Source: Rugamonas brunnea (GTDB taxonomy: Bacteria > Pseudomonadota > Gammaproteobacteria > Burkholderiales > Burkholderiaceae_D). From it: 64,000 nucleotides of DNA. Position 1 is the stretch's first letter; each line of letters opens with the position of its first letter. The notes beneath the pieces are model-generated. The model did no database searches. It was not told the DNA's origin and saw nothing but the letters and a program-made list of their open reading frames with translations. The stretch spans positions 124,001 to 188,000 of the forward strand of contig NZ_JACEZT010000005.1 of assembly GCF_014042345.1 (NCBI RefSeq), written 5' to 3'. Positions 8,056 to 14,868 of this stretch are shown here, piece after piece. The position numbers and the translations under genes were made by a program.

Positions 8056-9561
8056 ATGGACTACGCCCGCCTCATCGCCCGTTACACGGAGCGGCACCGC
8101 CAGCATGGCTGGCCGCGCCAGCGCCTGCTGCACGAATGCCTGCGGGCCGCCATCCGCGACGGCACGCTGGCCGCCGGCACCCGGCTGGTGGCCACGCGCG
8201 CGCTGGCCGAGGAACTGGGCGTGGCCCGCAACACCGTGCTGTACGCGTATGAACAACTGGCCAGCGAAGGCTATCTGCGCACGGACCGGCGCGGCACGGT
8301 GGTGGCCGCCGTGGCGCCCGAGCGCCCGCCCGTGGTTGCCGCGCCGGCCGCGCGCGCGGGCCTCGCGCGCCGCATGCGCCAGTTGCCGGTGGCGCCGGCC
8401 AGCGCCGAATCTGGCGCCTTCGTGCCCGGCGTGCCGGCGCTGGACCAGTTCCCGCTCTCCTTGTGGCGCCGCATGCTGGAACGCGCCTGGCGCGGCCTGA
8501 CGGTGGCGCAGCTCAACTATGCCGACCCGGCCGGCGAACCGGCCTTGCGGGCCGCCATCGCCGACCACTTGCGGGCCGCGCGCGGCGTCGTGTGCGAGGC
8601 CGGCCAAGTGTTCATCACGGACGGCACCCAGAGCAGCCTGGACCTGTGCGCGCGCGCCTTCGCCGACGAGGGGGATACCGTGTGGCACGAGCATCCCGGC
8701 TACGCGGGCGCGCTGGCCGCGTTCCGCGCGGCCGGGCTCGACGTGCAGGGCATCCCGGTGGACGAGGAGGGCATGGCGCCGCAGGCGGCCGACTGGCGCG
8801 AGCGGCCGCCGCGCCTCGTGTACACCACGCCGTCGCACCAGTACCCGATCGGCTCCGTGCTGAGCCTGCGCCGGCGGCTGGCCCTGCTGGCGGCGGCCCG
8901 CGCGGCCGGCGCCCTCATCATCGAGGACGACTACGACAGCGAGTTCCGCCACGACGGCGCGCCGCTGTCGGCCATGCAGGGCCTGGAGCCGGACGCGCCC
9001 GTGCTCTACCTGGGCACATTCAGCAAGACCATGTTCCCGTCGTTGCGGATCGGCTTCGTGGTGGTGCCGCCGGCGCTGGCCGCCGCGCTGGCCAGCGTGC
9101 GGGGGCAGGCCAGCGCGCGCGGGCGCGTGGCCGACCAGCTGGCGCTGGCCGAATTCCTGCGCAGCGGCCAGTTCTCGCTGCACCTGCGCCGCATGCGGCG
9201 CCTGTACCGCCAGCGGCGCGACGCGCTGGTGGCGGCGCTGGAAACGCACATGGGCAAGGTGGCGACTGTGCACGGCGGTTCAGCCGGCATGCACCTCGCG
9301 CTGCGCTTCATGGACCCGGCGCTGTCGGACACGGCCATCAGCGCCCAGGCCCGCGCGCACGGCATCGTCGCGCGCCCGCTGAGCGAGCACGCGGTGCAGG
9401 GGGCGACGGGCTGGCACGGCTTGATGCTCGGCTACGCGCAAGTGCCGGCCGAGCGGATGGATGCACTGGTCCGGCAGCTGGCGGCGCTGGTGCATCTGGC
9501 GGCGTATGCGAAACGTGAACACGACATGAACCACGAAGCGACGTCCAAGGCCGCCCCTTGA
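8056..9561 (+). CDS. MocR-type transcriptional regulator (GntR winged helix fused to aminotransferase fold)
   Basis: 501 aa, the usual length for MocR/PdxR proteins. An N-terminal GntR-type winged helix (about residues 10-80: LHECLRAAIRDGTLAAGTRL, ATRALAEELGVARNTV) is followed by a fold type I aminotransferase-like domain. LIIEDDYDSEFRH and the probable PLP lysine in LGTFSKTMFPSLRIGFV are conserved. Such proteins bind PLP and regulate neighbouring genes, often in B6, GABA or taurine metabolism. The start at 8056 has GGAGC upstream; an ATG at 8044 is possible. It is divergent from a PNPOx-like gene, probably its target. Confidence 0.93.
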   Translation: MDYARLIARYTERHRQHGWPRQRLLHECLRAAIRDGTLAAGTRLVATRALAEELGVARNTVLYAYEQLASEGYLRTDRRGTVVAAVAPERPPVVAAPAARAGLARRMRQLPVAPASAESGAFVPGVPALDQFPLSLWRRMLERAWRGLTVAQLNYADPAGEPALRAAIADHLRAARGVVCEAGQVFITDGTQSSLDLCARAFADEGDTVWHEHPGYAGALAAFRAAGLDVQGIPVDEEGMAPQAADWRERPPRLVYTTPSHQYPIGSVLSLRRRLALLAAARAAGALIIEDDYDSEFRHDGAPLSAMQGLEPDAPVLYLGTFSKTMFPSLRIGFVVVPPALAAALASVRGQASARGRVADQLALAEFLRSGQFSLHLRRMRRLYRQRRDALVAALETHMGKVATVHGGSAGMHLALRFMDPALSDTAISAQARAHGIVARPLSEHAVQGATGWHGLMLGYAQVPAERMDALVRQLAALVHLAAYAKREHDMNHEATSKAAP

Positions 9562-9607
9562 TACCGTCGCATGTTCCGAACTTGCCTCCGGCGCCCAAGC
9601 CTTGACG

Positions 9608-9650
9608 AACGCCAATCCTTATTGCGAGATTTGACTGTACGGTTGGCGTT
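9608..9650. promoter_or_regulatory. Inverted repeat upstream of the small membrane-protein gene
   Basis: AACGCCAA at 9608-9615 and TTGGCGTT at 9643-9650 form a perfect 8-bp inverted repeat 27 nt apart, just upstream of the 65-aa gene. TTGACG at 9602-9607 could be a -35 box, but no good -10 box lies at 17 nt. The repeat may be an operator or a leader stem. Confidence 0.35.
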
Positions 9651-9682
9651 GCCGACACCATTTGCGAATACTGGGAGCTGAC

Positions 9683-9880
9683 ATGAAGCGGATACTGGTT
9701 TTAATAACCTCGGTTTTGCTTGTTTTTACGTGGTTGCTCGCTATTTCTCGGCTGGCGCCAGTTGCGACTTCCGTCCTCGCCTTGGCGTCCTCTTACCCGA
9801 AATCATTTAGTGGCACCGTTCTGCTGATGCTGCTGATGCTGATCTTTCTGTGTTTCAGACATAAATCGAAGAACGATTAG
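9683..9880 (+). CDS. Small hydrophobic membrane protein, unknown function
   Basis: 65 aa, not recognised as a known family. Two hydrophobic segments, about residues 4-25 (ILVLITSVLLVFTWLLAI) and 43-58 (TVLLMLLMLIFLCF), with a short basic tail RHKSKND, suggest a two-TM inner membrane protein. The start at 9683 has GGGAG upstream; an alternative ATG at 9662 has none. Base composition is clearly lower in GC than in both flanks, and codons such as TTA, ATA and TTT appear that neighbours avoid. It may form a transcription unit with the next gene 53 bp downstream. Confidence 0.6.
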   Translation: MKRILVLITSVLLVFTWLLAISRLAPVATSVLALASSYPKSFSGTVLLMLLMLIFLCFRHKSKND

Positions 9881-9933
9881 ATGTTGAGCCATGAGGTGCC
9901 GAGTCGTCCCTATATTCCTGGATGGAGTGAAAT

Positions 9934-10323
9934 ATGCGGATACGAAAATTAGTTCAGTCGTTGTTATTGCTGAACCTGACGTGCTTTTTCGTGGGCCTGT
10001 ACGCCTATTTTGTCGCGTTCAGTAGGGCGGAAACCGTTGATCTGATCATGTGGAGCGTGTTTGCGTGCGCGGGCTCCTTTGCCGGCGCGGTATGGGTTAC
10101 CCGGCAACATGGCGGCGTCGTACCGGCCAATTCGGATGGCGAAGAGATCGACCAGAATTCGGTTGGCGTGAACGCATTGTTGTTTATGCCGCTGGCACTG
10201 CTCTGTTTTGAAGTCTTCGCCCTATTCCAGCTTAACGCGGCGCAAAATCAGGTCAGCTGGATCAACATCGCCTTTGCCTGTCATCTGGGTCAAAATCTTG
10301 AAGCGTTGTCCCGGCGCGGTTAG
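9934..10323 (+). CDS. Membrane protein with about three TM segments, unknown function
   Basis: 129 aa, no family recognised. Hydrophobic segments at about residues 9-29 (LLLLNLTCFFVGLYAYFVAF), 36-57 (LIMWSVFACAGSFAGAVWV) and 80-100 (LLFMPLALLCFEVFALF). The C-terminal half is less hydrophobic and ends with LEALSRRG. Like its upstream neighbour it has atypically low GC for this region. Together they look like a small acquired or fast-evolving two-gene unit between the MocR regulator and the TonB-dependent receptor. The ORF is clean, but no functional residue pattern was seen. Confidence 0.65.
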   Translation: MRIRKLVQSLLLLNLTCFFVGLYAYFVAFSRAETVDLIMWSVFACAGSFAGAVWVTRQHGGVVPANSDGEEIDQNSVGVNALLFMPLALLCFEVFALFQLNAAQNQVSWINIAFACHLGQNLEALSRRG

Positions 10324-10353
10324 CCGGCTGCTGGACGCCGCCCCATGAAAAAA

Positions 10354-10377
10354 GGGTCAGACCCGAAAGTCTGACCC
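10354..10377. terminator. GGGTCAGAC palindromic element, likely bidirectional terminator
   Basis: Perfect 9-bp arms GGGTCAGAC (10354-10362) and GTCTGACCC (10369-10377) with a 6-nt loop, flanked by an A-run on the left (10348-10353) and CTTT on the right. It lies between two convergent genes. The core resembles the element at 48932-48989, so it is also a repeat family member within this window. Confidence 0.7.
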
Positions 10378-10426
10378 CTTTGCTTGCATCACGCCGCCAG
10401 GCTTGCTGGCGGCTGTGCGGCGACGC

Positions 10427-12889
10427 TTAGAACGCCGAATCGACGCGCACGTACATCGAGCGGCCGTTCACGCCGATCGGGCAGGTTTCCCAGCAACGGG
10501 TGAAGCCCAGTTTCGGGAACACGCCGCCGTTGGTCCACTCGTCCGGCAGGGTGTTGAACAGGTTGTTCACGCCCACGCTCAGGAACGTGCGCTGGCTGAA
10601 TGCGTAGCGCACCGAGGTGTCGACCAGCCACTTGGCGCCCCACGTTTGCAGCGGGCTGAAGTTCTCGGCCTTCACTTCGCCGAAGTAGTTGGCGCGCACG
10701 TTCACGTCCCATGGGCCGGTGGTCACGTCGGCACCGATCACGTGGTGCTGGCGTGGCTGGCCATGTTCGAGCAGCGTCACTTGCGACTGGTCAAACAGCT
10801 GTTCACCGGTCAGCACGGCCGACGAGGAATGGCGGCCCGTCACTTCCGTCTTGTTGAAGCCCAACTGGCCCGACAGCACCAGCTTGGCGTTCGAGAAGTG
10901 CGTCGTGTGGTCGGCCACGATGTCCAGGCCGCGGGTGCGGGTGTCGACGGCGTTGGTGAAGAACTGGGCCTGGCCCACGCCCAGCGGCTTGAGGATGTTG
11001 GCGATCGGGCCGCCGTTGGCCTCAGGCCCGATCTCGCTCGAGAACACGATGCGGTCCTTGATCTTGATCTGGTAGGCGTCCACCGTCAGCGACATGTTCT
11101 TGGCCGGGCGCAGCACCATGCCGACGCTGCCGCTGGTCGAGGTTTCCTCTTTCAGCGGGGCGATGCCGAAGGCCTGGGTCACCGGGCTGCCCTGGCGGGC
11201 CGTCAGGGTTTCGGTCAGCACGCCGTTGTTCAGGTTGGTCGACACGGAGCTGTAGAACTCTTGCTGCACGCTGGGTGCGCGGAAGCCGGTCGAGACGCTG
11301 CCGCGGAAGCCCACTTGCTTGCTCGGATCCCAGCGCGCGCTCAGCTTGCCGGTGGTGGTGCTGCCGAAGTCCGAGTATTTTTCCCAGCGCACGGCGCCAG
11401 CCAGCGTCAGGTTGTCGACCGGCTTGTGCTCGGCGTCGATGTACAGGGCGATGTTGTGACGGCCCGAGTCCACTGCCGTGCCTGGCGTGTAGCCGGGGAA
11501 GCCCTGGATGCCGGCCGCGGCCGTGCCGCCGTTCTGGTTGATGATGGCGATGGCCGGGTTGTTGGTGCGGCCGTACTGGTAGGACACGGGGTCGCCCGCT
11601 TCGATCTGGTAGTTGTCGGCGCGGTATTCGAAGCCGGTGGCCAGGAACACGCTGCCGGCGCCCACGGCCAGCGGGCCCTTGAGGTCGGCGTTGATGGTGG
11701 TCTGGGTGAACTTCAGGTTGCCCGTGTTGGCTTCGCGTGGCGATTCGGCGTAGATGCCGCCGCCCGGTTTCGGCTCATACCAGTAGCTGGTGTTGATGGA
11801 GTTGGCTTCGTGGAAGTCCAGCTCGCTCTCGCCGTGGTTGATCGACAGGTCGGCCTTCCAGTCGTTGGCCAGGTCGCGGCGGTAGCCGAAGGCGAACGAA
11901 TTGTCCTTGATGGTGGTCTGGATGTTGGGCAGGAAGCCGTTCGGGTACACGTCCGGCACGGTGCGGTCGTCGCCGGCCGAGCGGAAGAAGCCGTAGGAGT
12001 TACCCTTGCGCTTGGACAAGCCGCCGAACGCATAGAATTCGCCGTTCTTGTCCACCGGCAGGGCCGCGTTCCACCACAGGTAGCCATCCTTGGCCTCGCC
12101 GTCGCCGATGTGCTGGGTCACGCGCGGCGGGTTCACGCGCAGCGTGTCCGGGCCGGCGCGGTTGGTTTCGCCGCGCTTGCGTGCTTCGGCCGTCAGGTTG
12201 ATGAAGCCGCCGTCCTGGCCCAGCGCGAAGCCGGTGTTGGCGCTGCCCGAGTACAGGTCGCCGTCGCCTTCCGAGGTGGTGCCCACGGTGCCGCTGACCG
12301 TGGTTTCCTTGACCTGGCTCTTGAGCACGATGTTGATCACGCCGGCGATGGCGTCCGAACCGTACTGGGCGGCGGCGCCGTCGCGCAGCACTTCGATGTG
12401 GTGGATGGCGGCCAGCGGAATGGCGTTGATGTCGGTACCGGCAGAGCCGCGGCCCACGGTCTGCTGCACGTTCACCAGCGCCTGCTGGTGGCGACGCTTG
12501 CCGTTCACGAGCACCAGCACCTGGTCAGGGCCGAGCGAACGCAGCGTGGCTGGACGGATGCTGTCGGTGCCGTCGCTGACGAAGGTGGTGGAGAAGTTGA
12601 ACGAAGGGTCCAGCGTCTGCAGCAGCTTGCCCAGCTCCAGCGGGCCGGCCGTCTGCATGTCCTTCAGGCTGATCAGGCCGACCGGGGCCGAGGTGTCGAG
12701 CGCCGTCTTGGCGGCGGAACGGGAACCGAGCACCACCACCGTTTGCTCGGCGGGCGCGTCCGGTGCGGCGGCCGTCTGGCCATAGCTGGCGCCGGCGGCC
12801 AGCAGCAGGGCGCTGGCGAGCAGGGTGCGTTGGAAATGGGGGGCTTGGGTGGAACGGGCGGGGCGGGTGCTGCGGAGGGCTCTCTTCAT
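10427..12889 (-). CDS. TonB-dependent outer membrane receptor
   Basis: 820 aa. A signal peptide of about 37 residues (LLASALLLAAGASYGQ) is followed by a plug domain (about 45-175) with SLGPDQVLVLVNGKRRH, IPLAAIHHIEVLRDGAAAQY and GSDAIAGVINIVLK, and then a long beta-barrel ending in the aromatic residue Phe (YVRVDSAF), as barrel assembly expects. Such receptors import siderophores, cobalamin, sugars or other ligands using TonB-ExbBD energy. No TonB box or N-terminal signalling (STN) domain is obvious. The ligand is unknown; no transport or iron genes flank it. A sigma-70-like promoter is at 12982-13010. Confidence 0.95.
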   Translation of the reverse strand: MKRALRSTRPARSTQAPHFQRTLLASALLLAAGASYGQTAAAPDAPAEQTVVVLGSRSAAKTALDTSAPVGLISLKDMQTAGPLELGKLLQTLDPSFNFSTTFVSDGTDSIRPATLRSLGPDQVLVLVNGKRRHQQALVNVQQTVGRGSAGTDINAIPLAAIHHIEVLRDGAAAQYGSDAIAGVINIVLKSQVKETTVSGTVGTTSEGDGDLYSGSANTGFALGQDGGFINLTAEARKRGETNRAGPDTLRVNPPRVTQHIGDGEAKDGYLWWNAALPVDKNGEFYAFGGLSKRKGNSYGFFRSAGDDRTVPDVYPNGFLPNIQTTIKDNSFAFGYRRDLANDWKADLSINHGESELDFHEANSINTSYWYEPKPGGGIYAESPREANTGNLKFTQTTINADLKGPLAVGAGSVFLATGFEYRADNYQIEAGDPVSYQYGRTNNPAIAIINQNGGTAAAGIQGFPGYTPGTAVDSGRHNIALYIDAEHKPVDNLTLAGAVRWEKYSDFGSTTTGKLSARWDPSKQVGFRGSVSTGFRAPSVQQEFYSSVSTNLNNGVLTETLTARQGSPVTQAFGIAPLKEETSTSGSVGMVLRPAKNMSLTVDAYQIKIKDRIVFSSEIGPEANGGPIANILKPLGVGQAQFFTNAVDTRTRGLDIVADHTTHFSNAKLVLSGQLGFNKTEVTGRHSSSAVLTGEQLFDQSQVTLLEHGQPRQHHVIGADVTTGPWDVNVRANYFGEVKAENFSPLQTWGAKWLVDTSVRYAFSQRTFLSVGVNNLFNTLPDEWTNGGVFPKLGFTRCWETCPIGVNGRSMYVRVDSAF

Positions 12890-12981
12890 AGGTCATTCTC
12901 TCGTGTGGTTTTTATCTGAACAAACAGCCGAGGGGTGACGGCTTTCCTGCGTGCTGGCGAAGGGTATTCACCACCGAGAAA

Positions 12982-13010
12982 ATACTACAGTGCACAATTG
13001 GTCTAGACAA
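12982..13010 (-). promoter_or_regulatory. Predicted sigma-70 promoter of the TonB-dependent receptor gene
   Basis: On the minus strand, TTGTCT (plus 13005-13010) and TAGTAT (plus 12982-12987) are separated by 17 nt. The -35 box sits in TTGTCTAGACCAA, an imperfect palindrome around TCTAGA that could be an operator. The rest of the 282-bp gap (12890-13171) shows no gene. Confidence 0.55.
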
Positions 13011-13171
13011 ACTTGCATGCACCAATATGTTGCATAATGAGCAGGCCATGCAATAGTGCGTGCTTTATAAGGGAATTTCGCGTACGCTTGTCGATCGGCA
13101 ACGCCTTTTCAGTTTCGGCGCGGCAAGTTTATGTGGTTTTTCGCCCATCCGGCCGCGCGCGCCGGTCGCCG

Positions 13172-13960
13172 CTACTGGTGGTCGCGCATCCACGCCTTGA
13201 GGCCGTTGACCCATGACTTGGCCGGCAGGTTCAATTCCTTCTTGATGGCGCCGGCGCGCTCGTACAGCACGCTGAAGTCGAGCACGGGCGCGTGCTTGAA
13301 CGCGATCACGACGATGTTGGCGTCGTGCACCTCGGGCAGCCACACCACGGCGTCGAACACCTGTTCCATGGCCAGCAGATTCTTGTCATAGTTGCTGAAC
13401 TCGCCGAACACATTGGTCGTCATCACGCCGTCCTCGCTCAGACAGTCGTAGCAGCCCTGGTAGAACTCGGGGGTGTCGAGCACGGGGCCGCGCGCTTCCT
13501 CGTCGTACAGGTCGACCTGCAGCGCGTCCACGGTGCCGTGGTTGGCCGGATCGAGCACGAAGTCGAGCGCGTTCATTTCGCGCACCTGCAGGCGGTCGTC
13601 GTTGTCGGGCAGGCCGAACAGCGAGCGGCAGATGGCGATCACGTTCGGGTTCAGTTCGATGGCCGTCACGCGCGTGCCGGGCAGGCGGCGGTAGCAGAAC
13701 TTGGTCAGCGCGGCGCTGCCCAGTCCCAGTTGCACCACGTGGCGCGGGCGCTGCACGAACAGCAGCCACATCATCATCATCTGCACGTATTCGAGCTCGA
13801 TCGCGTCCGGGCGCGACAGGCGCATGGCGCCCTGCACCCAGGAGGTGCCCAGGTGCAGGCTGCGCACGCCCTGGAACTCGGTGATGGTGGCGGGAGGGTG
13901 GCCGGGCTGGTCGAAGCGCAGGCCGGTACTGGCGGTGGTGGGGGAGACGGCAGGTTTCAT
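13172..13960 (-). CDS. Spermidine synthase-like methyltransferase-fold protein
   Basis: 262 aa with the Rossmann fold of the SpeE superfamily. VVQLGLGSAALTKFCYRRLPG matches the nucleotide-binding loop, AIELNPNVI the acidic ribose-binding strand, and VQGAMRLSRPDAIELEYVQMM the N-terminal pattern of spermidine synthase-like proteins. The region where true spermidine synthases have a DSSDP-type motif reads QVDLYDEEARGPVLD, and the N-terminal YHE-type motif is absent. The polyamine reaction is therefore doubtful, and a related uncharacterised role is more likely. It is monocistronic, 282 bp upstream of the receptor gene on the same strand. Confidence 0.8.
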   Translation of the reverse strand: MKPAVSPTTASTGLRFDQPGHPPATITEFQGVRSLHLGTSWVQGAMRLSRPDAIELEYVQMMMMWLLFVQRPRHVVQLGLGSAALTKFCYRRLPGTRVTAIELNPNVIAICRSLFGLPDNDDRLQVREMNALDFVLDPANHGTVDALQVDLYDEEARGPVLDTPEFYQGCYDCLSEDGVMTTNVFGEFSNYDKNLLAMEQVFDAVVWLPEVHDANIVVIAFKHAPVLDFSVLYERAGAIKKELNLPAKSWVNGLKAWMRDHQ

Positions 13961-14010
13961 GGCGCCAGTTTACCAGCCGGGACGGCCGGGGCCCAACAAA
14001 CGGGCCGGGC

Positions 14011-14035
14011 AAAAAAAGAGACGCCGCTGCGTCTC
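14011..14035 (-). terminator. Rho-independent terminator of the PEP-CTERM gene
   Basis: On the minus strand a stem GAGACG/CGTCTC (plus 14018-14023 and 14030-14035) is followed by seven Ts (plus 14011-14017). It lies about 90 nt after the stop of the PEP-CTERM gene. Confidence 0.8.
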
Positions 14036-14122
14036 CTGTGCCCCGGTGCGCGCTCGCAGCCGGGGCGGGCCGATCTGGTCGGCAAGGTGGTGGGCTCCCG
14101 TGAGGCGGGGCCAGGCCCGGGC

Positions 14123-14626
14123 TCAACCGGCTTTGCGGCGACGGGCCAGCCAGCCGACCACACCGAGGCCGGCCAACAGCATGCCATAGGTTTCCGGTTC
14201 CGGCACGGCGGCCACGTTGATGTCGCCCGAATAGCTGGCCGATGGCGTGATGACATTGCCCATCACGGTCAGCACCAGCGTGCCCGACACATTGACCGGC
14301 GGGTTGAGCATGCCCCACTCATAGGCGCCCGTGGGCGACAGCGTCAGCGCGTTGCCGTTTAGCGAGGCGCCTGTGAAGTTGAGGTTGTTATTGCCCAACA
14401 ACGACAAGGTCTGGATGACGGCGTTGGCCAGGCTGGGCCCGACGGCCGGGTTGAAGGTGAAGGTGTCGGTGAACGCGCCAGCATAGTTGTGGTCGGACCC
14501 GAAATGGGCCGTGTAGCTGCCCGCCGAGACGGTGGACATCGACACGTTCTGGTTCAGGTTTTCCGCGAGCGCGGTGCCGGTTGAAGCGGCCAGCATGGCC
14601 GCCAGCAGTAGTGATCTTAGTTTCAT
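14123..14626 (-). CDS. FxDxF-type PEP-CTERM sorted exported protein
   Basis: 167 aa. Signal peptide of about 21 residues (MKLRSLLLAAMLAASTGTALA), a beta-rich middle with the FxDxF signature (FTDTF) near residue 54, and a C-terminal sorting signal: VPEPETYG, a hydrophobic helix MLLAGLGVVGWLA and a basic end RRRKAG. PEP-CTERM proteins are cut by exosortase after export and are usually linked to exopolysaccharide production and biofilm or floc formation. No exosortase or polysaccharide gene is in this window, so the sorting machinery is elsewhere. It has its own promoter and a terminator-like leader hairpin. Confidence 0.92.
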   Translation of the reverse strand: MKLRSLLLAAMLAASTGTALAENLNQNVSMSTVSAGSYTAHFGSDHNYAGAFTDTFTFNPAVGPSLANAVIQTLSLLGNNNLNFTGASLNGNALTLSPTGAYEWGMLNPPVNVSGTLVLTVMGNVITPSASYSGDINVAAVPEPETYGMLLAGLGVVGWLARRRKAG

Positions 14627-14641
14627 GTTGATCCCCTATGG

Positions 14642-14670
14642 CAAAAAAAGCACCCGGCAATCCGAGTGCT
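14642..14670 (-). promoter_or_regulatory. Terminator-like hairpin at the 5' end of the PEP-CTERM mRNA
   Basis: On the minus strand AGCACTCGG, a short loop and CCGGGTGCT are followed by TTTTTTT (plus 14642-14648), then about 15 nt later the gene start at 14626. The promoter below puts the +1 at about 14671, so the transcript would begin with this hairpin. It could cause premature termination, protect the 5' end of the mRNA, or be opened by a regulator. Confidence 0.6.
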
Positions 14671-14677
14671 GGGAACC

Positions 14678-14706
14678 AACTTACAAGCGTCCAAAAAAGT
14701 TGTCAA
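14678..14706 (-). promoter_or_regulatory. Predicted sigma-70 promoter of the PEP-CTERM gene
   Basis: On the minus strand a consensus -35 TTGACA (plus 14701-14706) is separated by exactly 17 nt from TAAGTT (plus 14678-14683). The predicted +1 is near 14671. Confidence 0.65.
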
Positions 14707-14868
14707 TTAACTATTTTGAATCGGAAGTGCTCAGCCATAGCGTATAGCTAACTGCGGGGCGAGGCAGTGCCGGAACGGCAGCCATGCAGGCAGTGCACGC
14801 TGGCCGGACGGTGTAAAAAACAACACTTTGCCGTTTTTCCATCGTCCCGCCGGCCTCGCGTGGCGCCG

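Noticed and set aside
13013..13216. 67-codon ORF in the TonB-receptor promoter region
   Set aside because: Overlaps the predicted promoter and the end of the neighbouring gene; no ribosome binding site and no family resemblance.
13172..13960. Calling this gene speE (spermidine synthase)
   Set aside because: The fold matches but the polyamine-specific motifs are not seen, so a gene symbol would overstate the evidence.
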